In this document: positions 8,088 to 17,038 of the stretch, piece after piece
Position numbering within the stretch: position 1 is the stretch's first letter
Layout of the letters: each line of letters starts with the position of its first letter
Assembly (NCBI RefSeq): GCF_000166275.1
Contig: NZ_CM001023.1
Location: 3,475,001 to 3,539,000, forward strand
From: Algoriphagus machipongonensis
Lineage (GTDB): Bacteria > Bacteroidota > Bacteroidia > Cytophagales > Cyclobacteriaceae
Length of the DNA stretch: 64,000 bases
Direction: 5' to 3'
Position numbers and translations under genes: made by a program
The notes under the pieces: model-generated
What the model was told of the DNA's origin: nothing
Seen by the model: the letters and a program-made list of their open reading frames with translations, nothing else
Database searches by the model: none

Positions 8088-10106
8088 GTGAAAGAATCTG
8101 AGAAACTAAGTTTGGTAAGAGATGAGCCTTGGCTTGAGAATTTTGCTGATAAAATATGGGAAAGACACCAAGGGTTTAAAACTGCCCTTCGAGAGATAGA
8201 GGAATTCAGCGGAAACATTCTGGAGTTTTCACGGATTCATGAGTTTTATGGAGTCCATTTTGAAAGCTGGAGAAACGGATGGGTTTATAGGGAATGGGCG
8301 CCTGCCGCAGAACAACTCTATTTTTTTGGAGATTTCAACAATTGGGATCGTCAATCCCACCCTATGAAAAAGAGTCATCGAGGGGATTGGGAAATATTTT
8401 TACCCTTCGACCAATATAAGAATTCCTTCACCCATGGAAGTAAAGTTAAAGTCCATGTAGTAGGTGCCAATGGTGCTTCAGATAGAATCCCTGCCTACAT
8501 CAGGCGAGCAGTTCAAGATGAAAAAAACCATGACTTCGCAGGTCAACTCTGGTTTGAAAGTAAATTTGAGTGGACTGATCAATCATACTCCCCACAAGAC
8601 AGCTTAAGCCAACCCCTCATTTATGAATGCCATGTGGGAATGGCTCAAGAATCTCCAAAAGTTGGGAGCTATCGGGAATTTGAAGAGAACATACTTCCAC
8701 GGATAAAAGAAGCAGGATACAATACCATACAGTTAATGGCTGTGATGGAACATCCCTACTACGGTTCTTTTGGTTATCATATTTCTAATTTTTTCGCTTC
8801 CTCCTCCAGATTTGGAACACCAGAAGATCTAAAATCCCTTGTCAACAAAGCCCATGAAATGGGAATAGCTGTGGTGATGGATATTGTACACTCTCACGCT
8901 ATTAAAAATACCAATGAGGGATTAAATGAATTTGACGGCAGTGATCATCAATATTTCCATGCAGGTCCAAAAGGTTACCATGAAGGCTGGGACTCAAAAG
9001 TTTTCGATTATGGGAAATGGGAAGTAAAGCAATTCCTGCTAAGTAACATTCGCTATTGGCTTGAAGAATTCCATTTTGATGGGTTTAGATTTGATGGTGT
9101 CACTTCCATTATGTATCAGCATCATGGACTGTTTATGGATTTTGATAATGTTGATCTCTATTTTGACTCACAAGTAGATGAACAAGCGATCATTTACTTG
9201 AAGCTGGCGAATAAACTGATTCACGATTTTAAAAAAGGCAGTATTTCCATTGCCGAAGATGTCAGCGGGATGCCCGGACTCTCCAGAAAGATTGAGGATG
9301 GGGGGATAGGTTTTGATTTCCGTATGGCCATGGGTGTCCCTGATTTCTGGATCAAAACACTCAAGCATAAAAAAGATGAGGAATGGGATATGTTTGAGCT
9401 ATGGCATGAATTGACCAACAGACCTCAAAATGAAAAATCAATTACTTACGCTGAAAGTCACGACCAAGCATTAGTTGGGGACAAAACCCTTGCATTTAGG
9501 TTAATGGATAAAGAGATGTATTTCTCCATGTCGGTATTGGAACAAAATCTGGTAGTTGACCGGGGTGTTGCTTTACACAAGTTAATCCGAATGATCACCT
9601 TTTCCCTAGGAGGTGAAGGGTATTTAAATTTTATAGGGAATGAATTTGGTCACCCCGAATGGATTGATTTTCCTAGAGAAGGGAATGATTGGAGCTATCA
9701 ACATGCTAGAAGGCAATGGTCTTTGGCTGATGATCCTTTGCTGAAATATGCTCAATTAAATGCCTGGGATCAGGCGATGATTCAATTAGCTACACATGAC
9801 CATGTTCTTTCTGCTCCACATGCAAGGCAGCTATTTTTGGATCCTGACAAAAAAATCATAGCATACGAAAGAGCCAACTTAGTTTTTGTTTTTTCCTTCC
9901 ACCCCACAGAATCTTATTCCGGCTTTAGCGTTCATGTTCCAAAAGCTAGTTCATACCAACTGATTTTAAATTCAGACGATGAAACTTTTGGGGGTTTTAA
10001 TCGAATTGACTCATCCATTGATTACTTGGTCAATGAGCATCAATGTATTCAGTTGTACATCCCAAGTCGGACGGTTCAAATTTTAAGGGGGACAAATAAA
10101 AGTTAA
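8088..10106 (+). CDS. glgB: 1,4-alpha-glucan branching enzyme, eukaryotic-type
   Basis: Cleaves alpha-1,4 glucan and re-attaches the segment as an alpha-1,6 branch during glycogen synthesis. A CBM48 domain (about 50-150, WAPAAEQLYFFGDFNNW) precedes a GH13 barrel with catalytic Asp336 (FDGFRFDGVTSIMY), Glu390 (SIAED) and the transition-state Asp459 (YAESHDQ). A C-terminal all-beta domain follows (FGGFNRID). The 672-residue length and segments such as MAVMEHPYYGSFGYHISNFF and RFGTPEDLKSLV resemble animal, fungal and plant branching enzymes more than E. coli GlgB. Start is GTG; the nearest ATG upstream is out of frame. A lipid kinase gene follows after 44 bases. No other glycogen genes are adjacent. 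Confidence 0.9.
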   Translation: MKESEKLSLVRDEPWLENFADKIWERHQGFKTALREIEEFSGNILEFSRIHEFYGVHFESWRNGWVYREWAPAAEQLYFFGDFNNWDRQSHPMKKSHRGDWEIFLPFDQYKNSFTHGSKVKVHVVGANGASDRIPAYIRRAVQDEKNHDFAGQLWFESKFEWTDQSYSPQDSLSQPLIYECHVGMAQESPKVGSYREFEENILPRIKEAGYNTIQLMAVMEHPYYGSFGYHISNFFASSSRFGTPEDLKSLVNKAHEMGIAVVMDIVHSHAIKNTNEGLNEFDGSDHQYFHAGPKGYHEGWDSKVFDYGKWEVKQFLLSNIRYWLEEFHFDGFRFDGVTSIMYQHHGLFMDFDNVDLYFDSQVDEQAIIYLKLANKLIHDFKKGSISIAEDVSGMPGLSRKIEDGGIGFDFRMAMGVPDFWIKTLKHKKDEEWDMFELWHELTNRPQNEKSITYAESHDQALVGDKTLAFRLMDKEMYFSMSVLEQNLVVDRGVALHKLIRMITFSLGGEGYLNFIGNEFGHPEWIDFPREGNDWSYQHARRQWSLADDPLLKYAQLNAWDQAMIQLATHDHVLSAPHARQLFLDPDKKIIAYERANLVFVFSFHPTESYSGFSVHVPKASSYQLILNSDDETFGGFNRIDSSIDYLVNEHQCIQLYIPSRTVQILRGTNKS

Positions 10107-10150
10107 CTTTTTTGAGGGAATAGCCTCAGTGAATATCAATACCCGAATCA

Positions 10151-11044
10151 GTGAATAAGTTGAAACAGTTACACTTTATAGTCAATCCAATTTCCGGAAA
10201 AGGAAAATCCTTGGTAACTGAAAAATTACTTCATACGCATTTCCCCACCTCGGAATACACTATCGATATACAATTCACGAAATTTAAAAAACATGCTATT
10301 GAGCTTGTTCATGAAGCTATACAAGCTAATACAGATTTGATTGTCGCCTGTGGTGGAGATGGTACTATCAATGAAGTTGCATCTCAACTAGTCAACTCAA
10401 AAATCCCATTAGGGATTATTCCACAAGGTTCAGGAAATGGCCTTTCCTCCAACCTAAAGATTCCTAGAAATTTGGATCAGGCACTTCAGGTGATTAAAAA
10501 TTTTAAAGTGGATGCCATTGATGTAGGTAAAATAAATGACCACTTTTTTTTCAGTAACACCGGAATTGGTTTTGATGCCTCATTGATCAAACATTATGAG
10601 CTTTCCCAAAAAAGAACCTTAAAAGGCTACATCCAGGCTGGACTGACAGCTTTCTTTGAAAAGAAAAAGTCTGAGGCATTACTTGTGAAAAAGGATGAAA
10701 ACCAATTTTCGATCTTACCATTTTTGATTTTCGTCTCGAATTCAAATGAAATGGGATACCGAATGAGTATCACGCCAAAAGCATCTCTGCAAGATGGACT
10801 ATTGGATGTGGTGATGATCCCACAAACAAACCCAATCAACAAAGTAATCTGGAGTACTTCTCTCCTTTTGAAAAAAAGTCATTGGTTTCAGAAAATTCAA
10901 ACTTTCCAGACAAATAAAATCCAACTTGAAGGCGAAGAAATAACTGAGTTTGAAGTACAGATTGATGGGGAATTCAAAACACTACTGACAAAAGAAATAA
11001 CTATTCAGGTTCTCCCCAAAAGCCTTAAAATCCTCATGCCTTAA
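10151..11044 (+). CDS. Diacylglycerol/lipid kinase family protein (YegS-like)
   Basis: Predicted cytoplasmic or membrane-associated lipid kinase of the DAGK catalytic family, phosphorylating a diacylglycerol, sphingoid or similar lipid with ATP. Visible are the N-terminal NPISGKGKS motif (about 12-20), the nucleotide-binding GGDGTINEV (about 68-76) and the GSGNGLSSNLKIP segment that follows. The last third is the beta-sandwich of the YegS/BmrU family. The length of 297 residues is typical. GTG is the start that keeps the conserved N-terminal strand (LKQLHFIVNPISG). It lies 44 bases downstream of the branching-enzyme gene and may be cotranscribed, although the two have no clear functional link. 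The lipid substrate cannot be told from sequence. Confidence 0.85.
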   Translation: MNKLKQLHFIVNPISGKGKSLVTEKLLHTHFPTSEYTIDIQFTKFKKHAIELVHEAIQANTDLIVACGGDGTINEVASQLVNSKIPLGIIPQGSGNGLSSNLKIPRNLDQALQVIKNFKVDAIDVGKINDHFFFSNTGIGFDASLIKHYELSQKRTLKGYIQAGLTAFFEKKKSEALLVKKDENQFSILPFLIFVSNSNEMGYRMSITPKASLQDGLLDVVMIPQTNPINKVIWSTSLLLKKSHWFQKIQTFQTNKIQLEGEEITEFEVQIDGEFKTLLTKEITIQVLPKSLKILMP

Positions 11045-11048
11045 CTGA

Positions 11049-12119
11049 TCAAAAAGGAAAAATCAGTAGTGCGTGCTGCCCAACGGTATTAAAATCTCTC
11101 CAAACTCTATTAAGCTCAGTATGAGTTTTTGCAGCCTCTAAGCCAGCAAAAGGATAAAGCTTAGCATTTACTTCTCTACATTTCTGAGTCAGTTTTCGAC
11201 TGATCTTACTTACCTTCTTCAGTTTTTTCTTCGAAATCCCCCCCTCTTGATCCAGTTGCAACCAAGCATTTTCTACTGACTTATAAAATTTAGCTTTTTC
11301 CTTCTTTAACCGGGATTTCCGCTTTTTCAAAAGGCTTTCGAAGTACTCAATATGCTTAACATCATAAGCCCTATATTCATTTCTCTTCCAAAAACTAGCC
11401 TCAATCAAATCTATCAAATGCTCTGTGATCCCCAGTATATTTACTGCAAGAGTAGCCTCCGCGAACTGTAGAAATGGGAACTTATAAATCGGGTCTGGAA
11501 GTTGAGTTTTTGAAGGTTCTATTTCAAAACATCTGTTTAGAGGGACTTCTTGATTTTCTACTTCAAAGGCATGGCTCCCTGTAGCTATCATCCCCATATA
11601 ATTCCATCCATCGAGAATTTTCACTTCGTCTTTCTTCAGCAAAAATGCTTTTACCACCGGCTTTCCATCAGTATCTAAAACCGCCTTTCCATTTTCTAGA
11701 ATTTCACAATTAGCAGTCAAATTTGTGGCATGCAAGGCTCCAGAAGCATAAGTCCAGCTCCCATCAATAATGTATTGATCGTTTACTTTATTGGCTTTTC
11801 CTCCCACAAATCCGCTCCCTGCCAGGCATAAAGCCGAATTAGGAAATACCTCTTCACGGGTTGGTTTATCCATGAAACCTACAAACCAAGCTGCTCCAGC
11901 ACAAAGCGTCACCGTCCAACCAAGACTTCCATCTAGCTTGGCTAGTTTTTCTTCAATTTGGAGTGCTTCTTTTAGATTACATCCTAAGCCGCCAAGTTCC
12001 TTTGGCACAAATAGTTTAAACCATTTTTCCTCGTAAATAACTTGCAGCCATTCCTCAGGAAGTTTACCTAAATTCTCAGCTTTTTGAGCGAGTTCGTGAC
12101 TAAACAGTTCTGAATTCAT
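11049..12119 (-). CDS. Acyl-CoA dehydrogenase-fold flavoprotein, probable flavin-dependent monooxygenase
   Basis: The N-terminal half has the acyl-CoA dehydrogenase fold (LFVPKELGGLGCNLKEAL, then EEKLAKLDGSLGWTVTLC, and the middle beta-domain GSWTYASGALHATN). The C-terminus (ELNRVWRDFNTVGQHALL) matches the HpaB/DszC-like branch, where such proteins are two-component flavin monooxygenases, rather than true acyl-CoA dehydrogenases with a catalytic Glu. A Lys-rich charged stretch at about residues 255-310 interrupts the C-terminal helical bundle. I use the ATG at 12119 (MNSELF), which overlaps the end of the transporter gene by 20 bases; a longer frame begins at 12161 but lies mostly inside that gene. 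The overlap implies translational coupling, which puts this enzyme under the upstream TPP riboswitch. Its substrate is unknown; a thiamine-related role is inference only. Confidence 0.7.
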   Translation of the reverse strand: MNSELFSHELAQKAENLGKLPEEWLQVIYEEKWFKLFVPKELGGLGCNLKEALQIEEKLAKLDGSLGWTVTLCAGAAWFVGFMDKPTREEVFPNSALCLAGSGFVGGKANKVNDQYIIDGSWTYASGALHATNLTANCEILENGKAVLDTDGKPVVKAFLLKKDEVKILDGWNYMGMIATGSHAFEVENQEVPLNRCFEIEPSKTQLPDPIYKFPFLQFAEATLAVNILGITEHLIDLIEASFWKRNEYRAYDVKHIEYFESLLKKRKSRLKKEKAKFYKSVENAWLQLDQEGGISKKKLKKVSKISRKLTQKCREVNAKLYPFAGLEAAKTHTELNRVWRDFNTVGQHALLIFPF

Positions 12120-12726
12120 TTTCTCTTGAATTGAGTTCTTTTTTCCAGTCCAAATACCCAAAAATGGCTACAATGAATAGGAAAAGTGTTAAAAACGACA
12201 TTAAAATTAGCTGCTTGTGGAACAGCAAAGGAATTGCAACCAAATTAGATACATTAAGCCAAATCCAGTTTTCAAGTTTTCTTTTTGCTAAAAGCCACAT
12301 CCCAGCCCAGGCAGTAGAGGAAACAAAAGCATCAATCACCGGAACATCTGAATCAGTAAACTGACTCAATATAAAATATAAAAACCCCCAACCGCCAAGG
12401 GCAATCATCCAAGTAATTCTCTTATCATTGGTGTTACTTTTTGTAATCTTTAAGGCTCCACTTTGACTTTTACTTTTCCACATGATCCAGCCGTATATAC
12501 TCATGACCAAATAATACCCATGCAGTAAAGTCTCTGCATAAAGCTTAGCATCAATGAGAAGAAAACCACCGCATAAAATACCGATGATTCCCGCTGGGTA
12601 CAGCAACACGTTGTTTTTCCGAGCCAATAAAACTTCAGTAACGCCAAAGGCCACTGCTATCCACTCTAGCAATCTTGTTTCTTGTATCTGCTGCAGAAGC
12701 AGATCAAAATCCATAAAACTTTCCAT
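12100..12726 (-). CDS. pnuT: PnuC-family transporter, probable thiamine transporter PnuT
   Basis: Inner-membrane facilitator of the PnuC family, which moves vitamin precursors that are then trapped by phosphorylation. About seven hydrophobic segments are visible (EWIAVAFGVTEVLLA, VLLYPAGIIGILCGG, GYYLVMSIYGWIMW and others), with the family's W-rich GYYLVMSIYGWIMWK stretch and a second repeat-like half (TDSDVPVIDAFVSSTAWAGMWLLA). A TPP riboswitch 48 bases upstream identifies the ligand as thiamine rather than nicotinamide riboside, in line with what is known for PnuT in Bacteroidota. The ATG at 12726 is chosen; a TTG at 12753 would add nine residues. A thiamine-monophosphate kinase gene occurs at 50.8 kb, but no thiamine pyrophosphokinase is seen here. 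Confidence 0.82.
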   Translation of the reverse strand: MESFMDFDLLLQQIQETRLLEWIAVAFGVTEVLLARKNNVLLYPAGIIGILCGGFLLIDAKLYAETLLHGYYLVMSIYGWIMWKSKSQSGALKITKSNTNDKRITWMIALGGWGFLYFILSQFTDSDVPVIDAFVSSTAWAGMWLLAKRKLENWIWLNVSNLVAIPLLFHKQLILMSFLTLFLFIVAIFGYLDWKKELNSRENEFRTV

Positions 12727-12774
12727 TTGAATAATTTTAAATTCATTATTCAAAAAAGGGAGAACTATTAATCT

Positions 12775-12863
12775 AATCCCTACGCCGGCACTACCCGGAT
12801 CAGGTGCTCAGCAATCTCTTGCTGATGGGTATGATCTCAGCCCGTAAATTTAGGGCACCCCTT
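12775..12863 (-). promoter_or_regulatory. TPP riboswitch (THI element)
   Basis: Read on the minus strand, AAGGGGTGCCC opens the element. The conserved CTGAGATCATACCC core follows, then a variable stem (TCAGCAAGAGATTGCTGA), then CACCTGATCCGGGTAGTGCC and GGCGTAGGGA. These are the diagnostic pyrimidine- and pyrophosphate-sensing blocks of the TPP aptamer. It sits in the leader of the PnuC-family gene. I see no strong terminator hairpin with a T tract between it and the ATG, which favours control of translation initiation, but this is not proven. Confidence 0.96.
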
Positions 12864-13000
12864 AATTGAGCTCGCAATATAGAAAATTACCGCTTTCATA
12901 AACAGTCATTATGTCCTACAAACCTGATTTACATTCCAATTATCCACTTGGAAAATCCTGACGGGATTAAACAATCGTATTTCTGTATCGTTAAATAGTT

Positions 13001-13354
13001 ATGAATGAAATATTTAAACCAGAAGGAAGAATAACGAGAAGGAAGTATTTGGTGTTATTTATGATATTCTATTTCACCAACTTACTAAGCCTAATGATGA
13101 TGTGGCAGTCCTACCAAATGGAAGCCTGGCCTACCTTTTTCTCATTTACCATCGTCTTAATTGCCTCTATCGTAGTACTCTTGATTCAGGCAATCAAAAG
13201 GTTTCATGACATCGGTTTGGACTGGAAATATGCACTTTACCTATTAATTCCACCACCAGTAAACTTCATAGGATTCATCTGGCTTGCAGCCAAAAAAGGA
13301 CAAAATGGCCCTAATGAATATGGTCCAGATCCCCGTAAAACGGATATCATCTAG
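13001..13354 (+). CDS. DUF805 family small membrane protein
   Basis: A 117-residue inner-membrane protein of the DUF805 family (YhaH-like), function unknown. It opens with the family signature (FKPEGRITRRKYLVLFMIF, equivalent to the F-x-GR-x-RxxY start of DUF805). Three hydrophobic segments follow at about 17-35, 48-67 and 81-100. The loop RFHDIGLDWKYAL matches the conserved R-L/F-H-D-I/x-G-x-S/D motif, and the C-terminal GQNGPNEYGPDP tail is also characteristic. It is a single gene between the riboswitch leader (opposite strand) and the convergent GMC oxidoreductase gene. Confidence 0.88.
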   Translation: MNEIFKPEGRITRRKYLVLFMIFYFTNLLSLMMMWQSYQMEAWPTFFSFTIVLIASIVVLLIQAIKRFHDIGLDWKYALYLLIPPPVNFIGFIWLAAKKGQNGPNEYGPDPRKTDII

Positions 13355-13388
13355 GTGTAATTTAATCTGATAAATTCTTAATGGGAGT

Positions 13389-15077
13389 CTACTTAATGGC
13401 TCCTTTTTTCAATTCCTTTACGGCATAGTCAACTGCTCGCGCAGTGAGTGCCATATAAGTAATTGAGGGGTTCTGTGTGCCCGTAGAAGTCATGCAAGCC
13501 CCATCAGTAACAAAAACATTTTCTGCTAAATGCATCTGGTTATACCCATTGAGTAAAGAGCTTCCGGACTCCCGCCCCATACGAACTCCTCCCATCTCAT
13601 GAATATCTAGACCAGGAGCTTGTTTACTGTCATTTTTGCTAATGTTATGACAACCTGCTTTGACAAGCATCTCTTCTCCTTGCTCGAAAAAATCCTGCAA
13701 AATCAATTCATCATTGTTATCATAATCCACATTAATGCTTAACAATGGAACTCCCCACTCATCTTTTTTATCTTGGCTTAATCTAACGTGATTGCTTTCC
13801 TTGGGAATAGTTTCCCCTTGCATCATCATATAAACAGACCAAGGTCCAGGTTTTGAATTGGCTGTCTTTAACTGCTCACCTAAAGCAGTATCCGCATGTC
13901 CAAATCCAGCCCTTCCAGCTGTATAAAATGTCATATATCCCCTTAAGAAATCCATCTCCTGCTTTTTGACATTTCTGAAATTAGGCATCATGACCGCAGT
14001 GGGTCTTCTCCCGAAATAATACTCATTCTCAAACCCTTCAAAAGACGCATTTAGGGACCCTCTGTAATTGTGAAATGCCACATATTTCCCTAACAAACCT
14101 GAGTCATTACCAAGGCCATTGGGAAAGCGGCTAGAAGTACTATTCAATAGGATTAAATTAGAATTTAAAGCTGAGGCATTTACGAAAATGACTTTTGCAT
14201 AATACTCCTTTGTTTCCTTACTAATCCTGTCAACAATCCTTACTCCGGTTACTTTTTCCTTCCTTTCATCATATATCAAGGATTCCACTACAGAATCTGG
14301 TCTCAAAGTCAAATTCCCGGTTTTTGCAGCAGCAGGTAAAGTAGAAGAATTGGAGTTGAAATAACCTCCAAAAGGGCACCCTCTATAACATTGGTTTCTC
14401 GCTTGGCACTTCGTCCTACCTTGCGCAAAATGGACCTCCTTAGGTTCGGTCAGATGAGCACATCGACCGATGATGACATCTCTATCCTGAAAAGATGAAG
14501 TGATGCGTTTCTGAATCTCCTTTTCTACGCAATTCATCTCCCAAGCTTTCAAAAACTCTCCATCAGGTAGCGTATCCAAACCTTCATAACTTCCACTAAT
14601 ACCGACAAACCGCTCCACATAACTATACCAAAGAGCTATATCTTCATACCGAATTGGCCAGTCTACTGCAAAACCATCTCTTGCGGGACCTTCAAAATCA
14701 TATTTACTCCAACGTTGGGTTTGCCTTGCCCAAATCAACGACTTTCCTCCCACTTGATAGCCTCTTACCCAGTCAAAAGGCTTTTCCTGCTCGTATGGAT
14801 GCTCTTGATCTTTTACAAAAAAATGAGCGGTATCCTCTTTATAGGCGTAACACCGATTGACTACAGGGTTTTGAATTCTATTTTCCAGAGTAATCTGATT
14901 TCTATGTGGCATTTCCCAGATACTGGAAGTCATCGTGGGGTAATCTTTTAAATGCTCCACATCTCTCCCTCTTTCTAAAACCAGTGTTTTCAAACCTTTT
15001 TCACAAAGCTCTTTGGCAGCCCAGCCACCGCTAATTCCCGAACCTATGACGATTGCATCAAATTCATTTGATTTCAT
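13389..15077 (-). CDS. GMC family oxidoreductase
   Basis: FAD-dependent oxidoreductase of the glucose-methanol-choline family, likely acting on an alcohol or sugar. The N-terminal dinucleotide-binding motif is AIVIGSGISGGWAAKELCE (about 8-26), followed by LVLERGR. The FAD loop VGGKSLIWARQTQRW is at about 110-125. A Cys-containing segment (CQARNQCYRGCPFGGY) is at about 224-239, and the C-terminal TDGACMTSTGTQNPSITYMALTARA carries the conserved active-site region. The closest sort of homologue is the Bacteroidota gluconate-dehydrogenase-like group, whose members usually pair with a subunit-3 protein carrying a Tat signal, but no such partner is adjacent. The substrate is not predictable. Confidence 0.9.
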   Translation of the reverse strand: MKSNEFDAIVIGSGISGGWAAKELCEKGLKTLVLERGRDVEHLKDYPTMTSSIWEMPHRNQITLENRIQNPVVNRCYAYKEDTAHFFVKDQEHPYEQEKPFDWVRGYQVGGKSLIWARQTQRWSKYDFEGPARDGFAVDWPIRYEDIALWYSYVERFVGISGSYEGLDTLPDGEFLKAWEMNCVEKEIQKRITSSFQDRDVIIGRCAHLTEPKEVHFAQGRTKCQARNQCYRGCPFGGYFNSNSSTLPAAAKTGNLTLRPDSVVESLIYDERKEKVTGVRIVDRISKETKEYYAKVIFVNASALNSNLILLNSTSSRFPNGLGNDSGLLGKYVAFHNYRGSLNASFEGFENEYYFGRRPTAVMMPNFRNVKKQEMDFLRGYMTFYTAGRAGFGHADTALGEQLKTANSKPGPWSVYMMMQGETIPKESNHVRLSQDKKDEWGVPLLSINVDYDNNDELILQDFFEQGEEMLVKAGCHNISKNDSKQAPGLDIHEMGGVRMGRESGSSLLNGYNQMHLAENVFVTDGACMTSTGTQNPSITYMALTARAVDYAVKELKKGAIK

Positions 15078-15139
15078 ATTGAAAATTAATCAATGATTAG
15101 CAGCAAACCTGACCGCTAAAAGAAGTCTTAAATAAAAAA

Positions 15140-15164
15140 AACCTTCAATGTGCAATTGAAGGTT
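15140..15164 (-). terminator. Intrinsic terminator after the FtsX-type permease gene
   Basis: On the minus strand the 10-bp stem AACCTTCAAT/ATTGAAGGTT with a 5-base loop is followed by a run of T residues. It lies 23 bases past the permease stop codon. Confidence 0.88.
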
Positions 15165-15186
15165 TCATTTATATTTTGAATTATAA

Positions 15187-16431
15187 TTATTCGTATCGAA
15201 GTGATTCTATCGGATCCAATTTACTGGCTTTGAATGCCGGAAAATATCCAGAAAGCAATCCTACGATTATACAAATCAAGAAAGCTACAAACATCCACAA
15301 CCAAGGAATCAAAAATCCTCCTACCCCAATTACTAGCGAAATCAGGTTTCCGATGGCAATTCCTAAAATCATTCCCATGATTCCTCCCAATACACAAATC
15401 ATAATAGCTTCCATCAAAAATTGTTGTCGGATTCTGAGTGGAGTAGCTCCAAGTGCTTTTCTAATTCCTATTTCACGAGTTCTTTCTGTGACCGAAACAA
15501 GCATGATATTCATCAAACCGATTGAAGCTCCAAGTAGTGTGATGAATCCAATACCAAATCCTCCCATTCTCAAATATCCAGCGACTTCTTCCAAACTTTC
15601 TGCAACTGATTGGCTTTTTGTTAAATCAAATGAGTCTTCTCGGATTACTCGGTCTTGTCGGATTTTCCTCATCATACCTGTGGCTTGTCCCATATCATAA
15701 TCGATCTTAGAACCATCCGAACTCAATGCAGTAATGTTGTAATTAAAATTGCCTGTTCTATCCAGTCGGCTGGCATTTTCTACAGGAATGACTACTTGTC
15801 TATCCGCTCCTTGATCTTGACCTACCCCACCTTGTTCTTCCAAAATTCCAATAATAGTATATGGTCTTCCAAAGAAGGATATTTTCTGGTTTAATGCCTC
15901 CTCATTTTCTTCAAATAAGGTGGAAACTATTTCAGTCCCTACAATACAAACGTTGTTTCCATGCTGCACTTCCATATTACTGAAGTTTCTTCCCTGCTCT
16001 ACCTTCATCGCTTTAATGCTTAGGTAATTTTCATCTGCCCCTGTAATTCTTGAATTCGGATCGGTCTTCTTCGAACCCTTTTTGATTTCAGCGGATCCTG
16101 ATACTCTGGTGTAAACGGTCGATAAGCCAATTGATTTATACTCTTCCTTAAAAGCCTGTGTCTCTCTATAAGTAATTTTAGGATAGGTTTTTTCTGTTAC
16201 TCCTTGCTGAATTGCTCTTCCTCCAGAAAAACCCTTGTTTCTAATATCAAAAGAGTTAGCTCCCAGCCCGGAAAAACTATCAGCGATTTGAGTTTTAATT
16301 CCGTCTATTGCCGTAAGCATCCCCACAAGGGAAGAAATACCAATCGCAATGATTGCGCCGGTCAAAATAGTTCGGAGTAAATTAACGCGAATGGAATTTA
16401 ATGATTCGCGAATATTTTCGATCAATTTCAT
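15187..16431 (-). CDS. ABC transporter permease, MacB/FtsX family
   Basis: Inner-membrane permease of the mechanotransmission (MacB/LolC-like) ABC class, with no ATPase gene next to it in this window. Topology is the standard four segments: one near residues 18-40 ([18 protein letters not shown]), a large periplasmic MacB_PCD domain (about 45-280), then three helices in the C-terminal FtsX domain ([63 protein letters not shown]). The cytoplasmic coupling loop [16 protein letters not shown] and the ending [18 protein letters not shown] are classic. The cargo is unknown; members export peptides, drugs or lipoproteins. It is separated by 115 bases from the upstream GyrI-like gene and ends in its own terminator. 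Confidence 0.92.
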   Translation of the reverse strand: MKLIENIRESLNSIRVNLLRTILTGAIIAIGISSLVGMLTAIDGIKTQIADSFSGLGANSFDIRNKGFSGGRAIQQGVTEKTYPKITYRETQAFKEEYKSIGLSTVYTRVSGSAEIKKGSKKTDPNSRITGADENYLSIKAMKVEQGRNFSNMEVQHGNNVCIVGTEIVSTLFEENEEALNQKISFFGRPYTIIGILEEQGGVGQDQGADRQVVIPVENASRLDRTGNFNYNITALSSDGSKIDYDMGQATGMMRKIRQDRVIREDSFDLTKSQSVAESLEEVAGYLRMGGFGIGFITLLGASIGLMNIMLVSVTERTREIGIRKALGATPLRIRQQFLMEAIMICVLGGIMGMILGIAIGNLISLVIGVGGFLIPWLWMFVAFLICIIVGLLSGYFPAFKASKLDPIESLRYE

Positions 16432-16546
16432 AGGTTGTCCGAATTGGAACAGGTTTTAAAAATTATTGATTCAATCAATTTTAAGTATAATCAATTCACC
16501 TTGATTTCTCTAAAACCTTGGTGAATTTTAATATTTTTTCAAGGTA

Positions 16547-17035
16547 TTATTTACTTCCCTTCTCTTTGATGGGAATCCATATTACCTCTACGGAATCTAC
16601 AGAAAAGGGGTCATAATCAGGTCCAAAAGTCTCGAAATGATTCCTATCATCCAATTCAAAAGCAGAATTTGGAAGCCAGTTATTCAAAAAGCCCATCAAG
16701 ATTGTTTGAATCTCCCCCATATTTCTAGCGTATTCAAATGTGGCGTATTTCCCTCCATCTAAAACAATCTCCTCAAAACCATCTGGACAAGCGTCTTTTA
16801 CTATTTCAATAGCAGCGCACTTCTCGAATTCAGTATTCAGAGACAAACTCTTGCTTTGCATATCTTTTCCATATCTCTGAATGGAATAATAATCTGAAGG
16901 GTTAAGTCCTTCTTTTTTATTTATCGCCTGTCTAAAAGGCCTCCAAAGAGCCGATATATCCTGACTACCCAAAGTAGTAATCGTCTTTTTTCCAAAAAGG
17001 GTCTTTGATGTTATCTCTTCGACTTTCACTTCCAT
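16547..17035 (-). CDS. GyrI-like / AraC effector-binding-domain protein
   Basis: A 162-residue standalone protein that looks like the SOUL/GyrI-type small-molecule binding domain found at the C-terminus of AraC and MerR regulators. Suggestive features are the short N-terminal strand (MEVKVEEITSKTLFG), a helix after it (DISALWRPFRQAINKK), the GGKYATFEYARNMGEI segment that resembles the conserved GG-x-Y/F-A-x-F motif, and the FETFGPDYDP...VEVIWIPIK ending that matches the typical E-x-Y-x-P...IWIPIK finish. There is no DNA-binding domain. It lies 3 bases after the miaE stop codon, in the lpxK operon, so it is probably cotranscribed. A ligand-sequestering or unknown role is possible. Confidence 0.7.
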   Translation of the reverse strand: MEVKVEEITSKTLFGKKTITTLGSQDISALWRPFRQAINKKEGLNPSDYYSIQRYGKDMQSKSLSLNTEFEKCAAIEIVKDACPDGFEEIVLDGGKYATFEYARNMGEIQTILMGFLNNWLPNSAFELDDRNHFETFGPDYDPFSVDSVEVIWIPIKEKGSK

Positions 17036-17038
17036 AAA

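Noticed and set aside
12948..12985. TTG and TATTTCTG ahead of the DUF805 gene as a promoter
   Set aside because: The spacer is 27 bases and the box has one mismatch, outside the usual range.
15176..15700. 174-residue plus-strand frame opposite the permease gene
   Set aside because: It is antisense to a well-supported permease gene and has Pro/Ile/Ser-biased content typical of a shadow frame.
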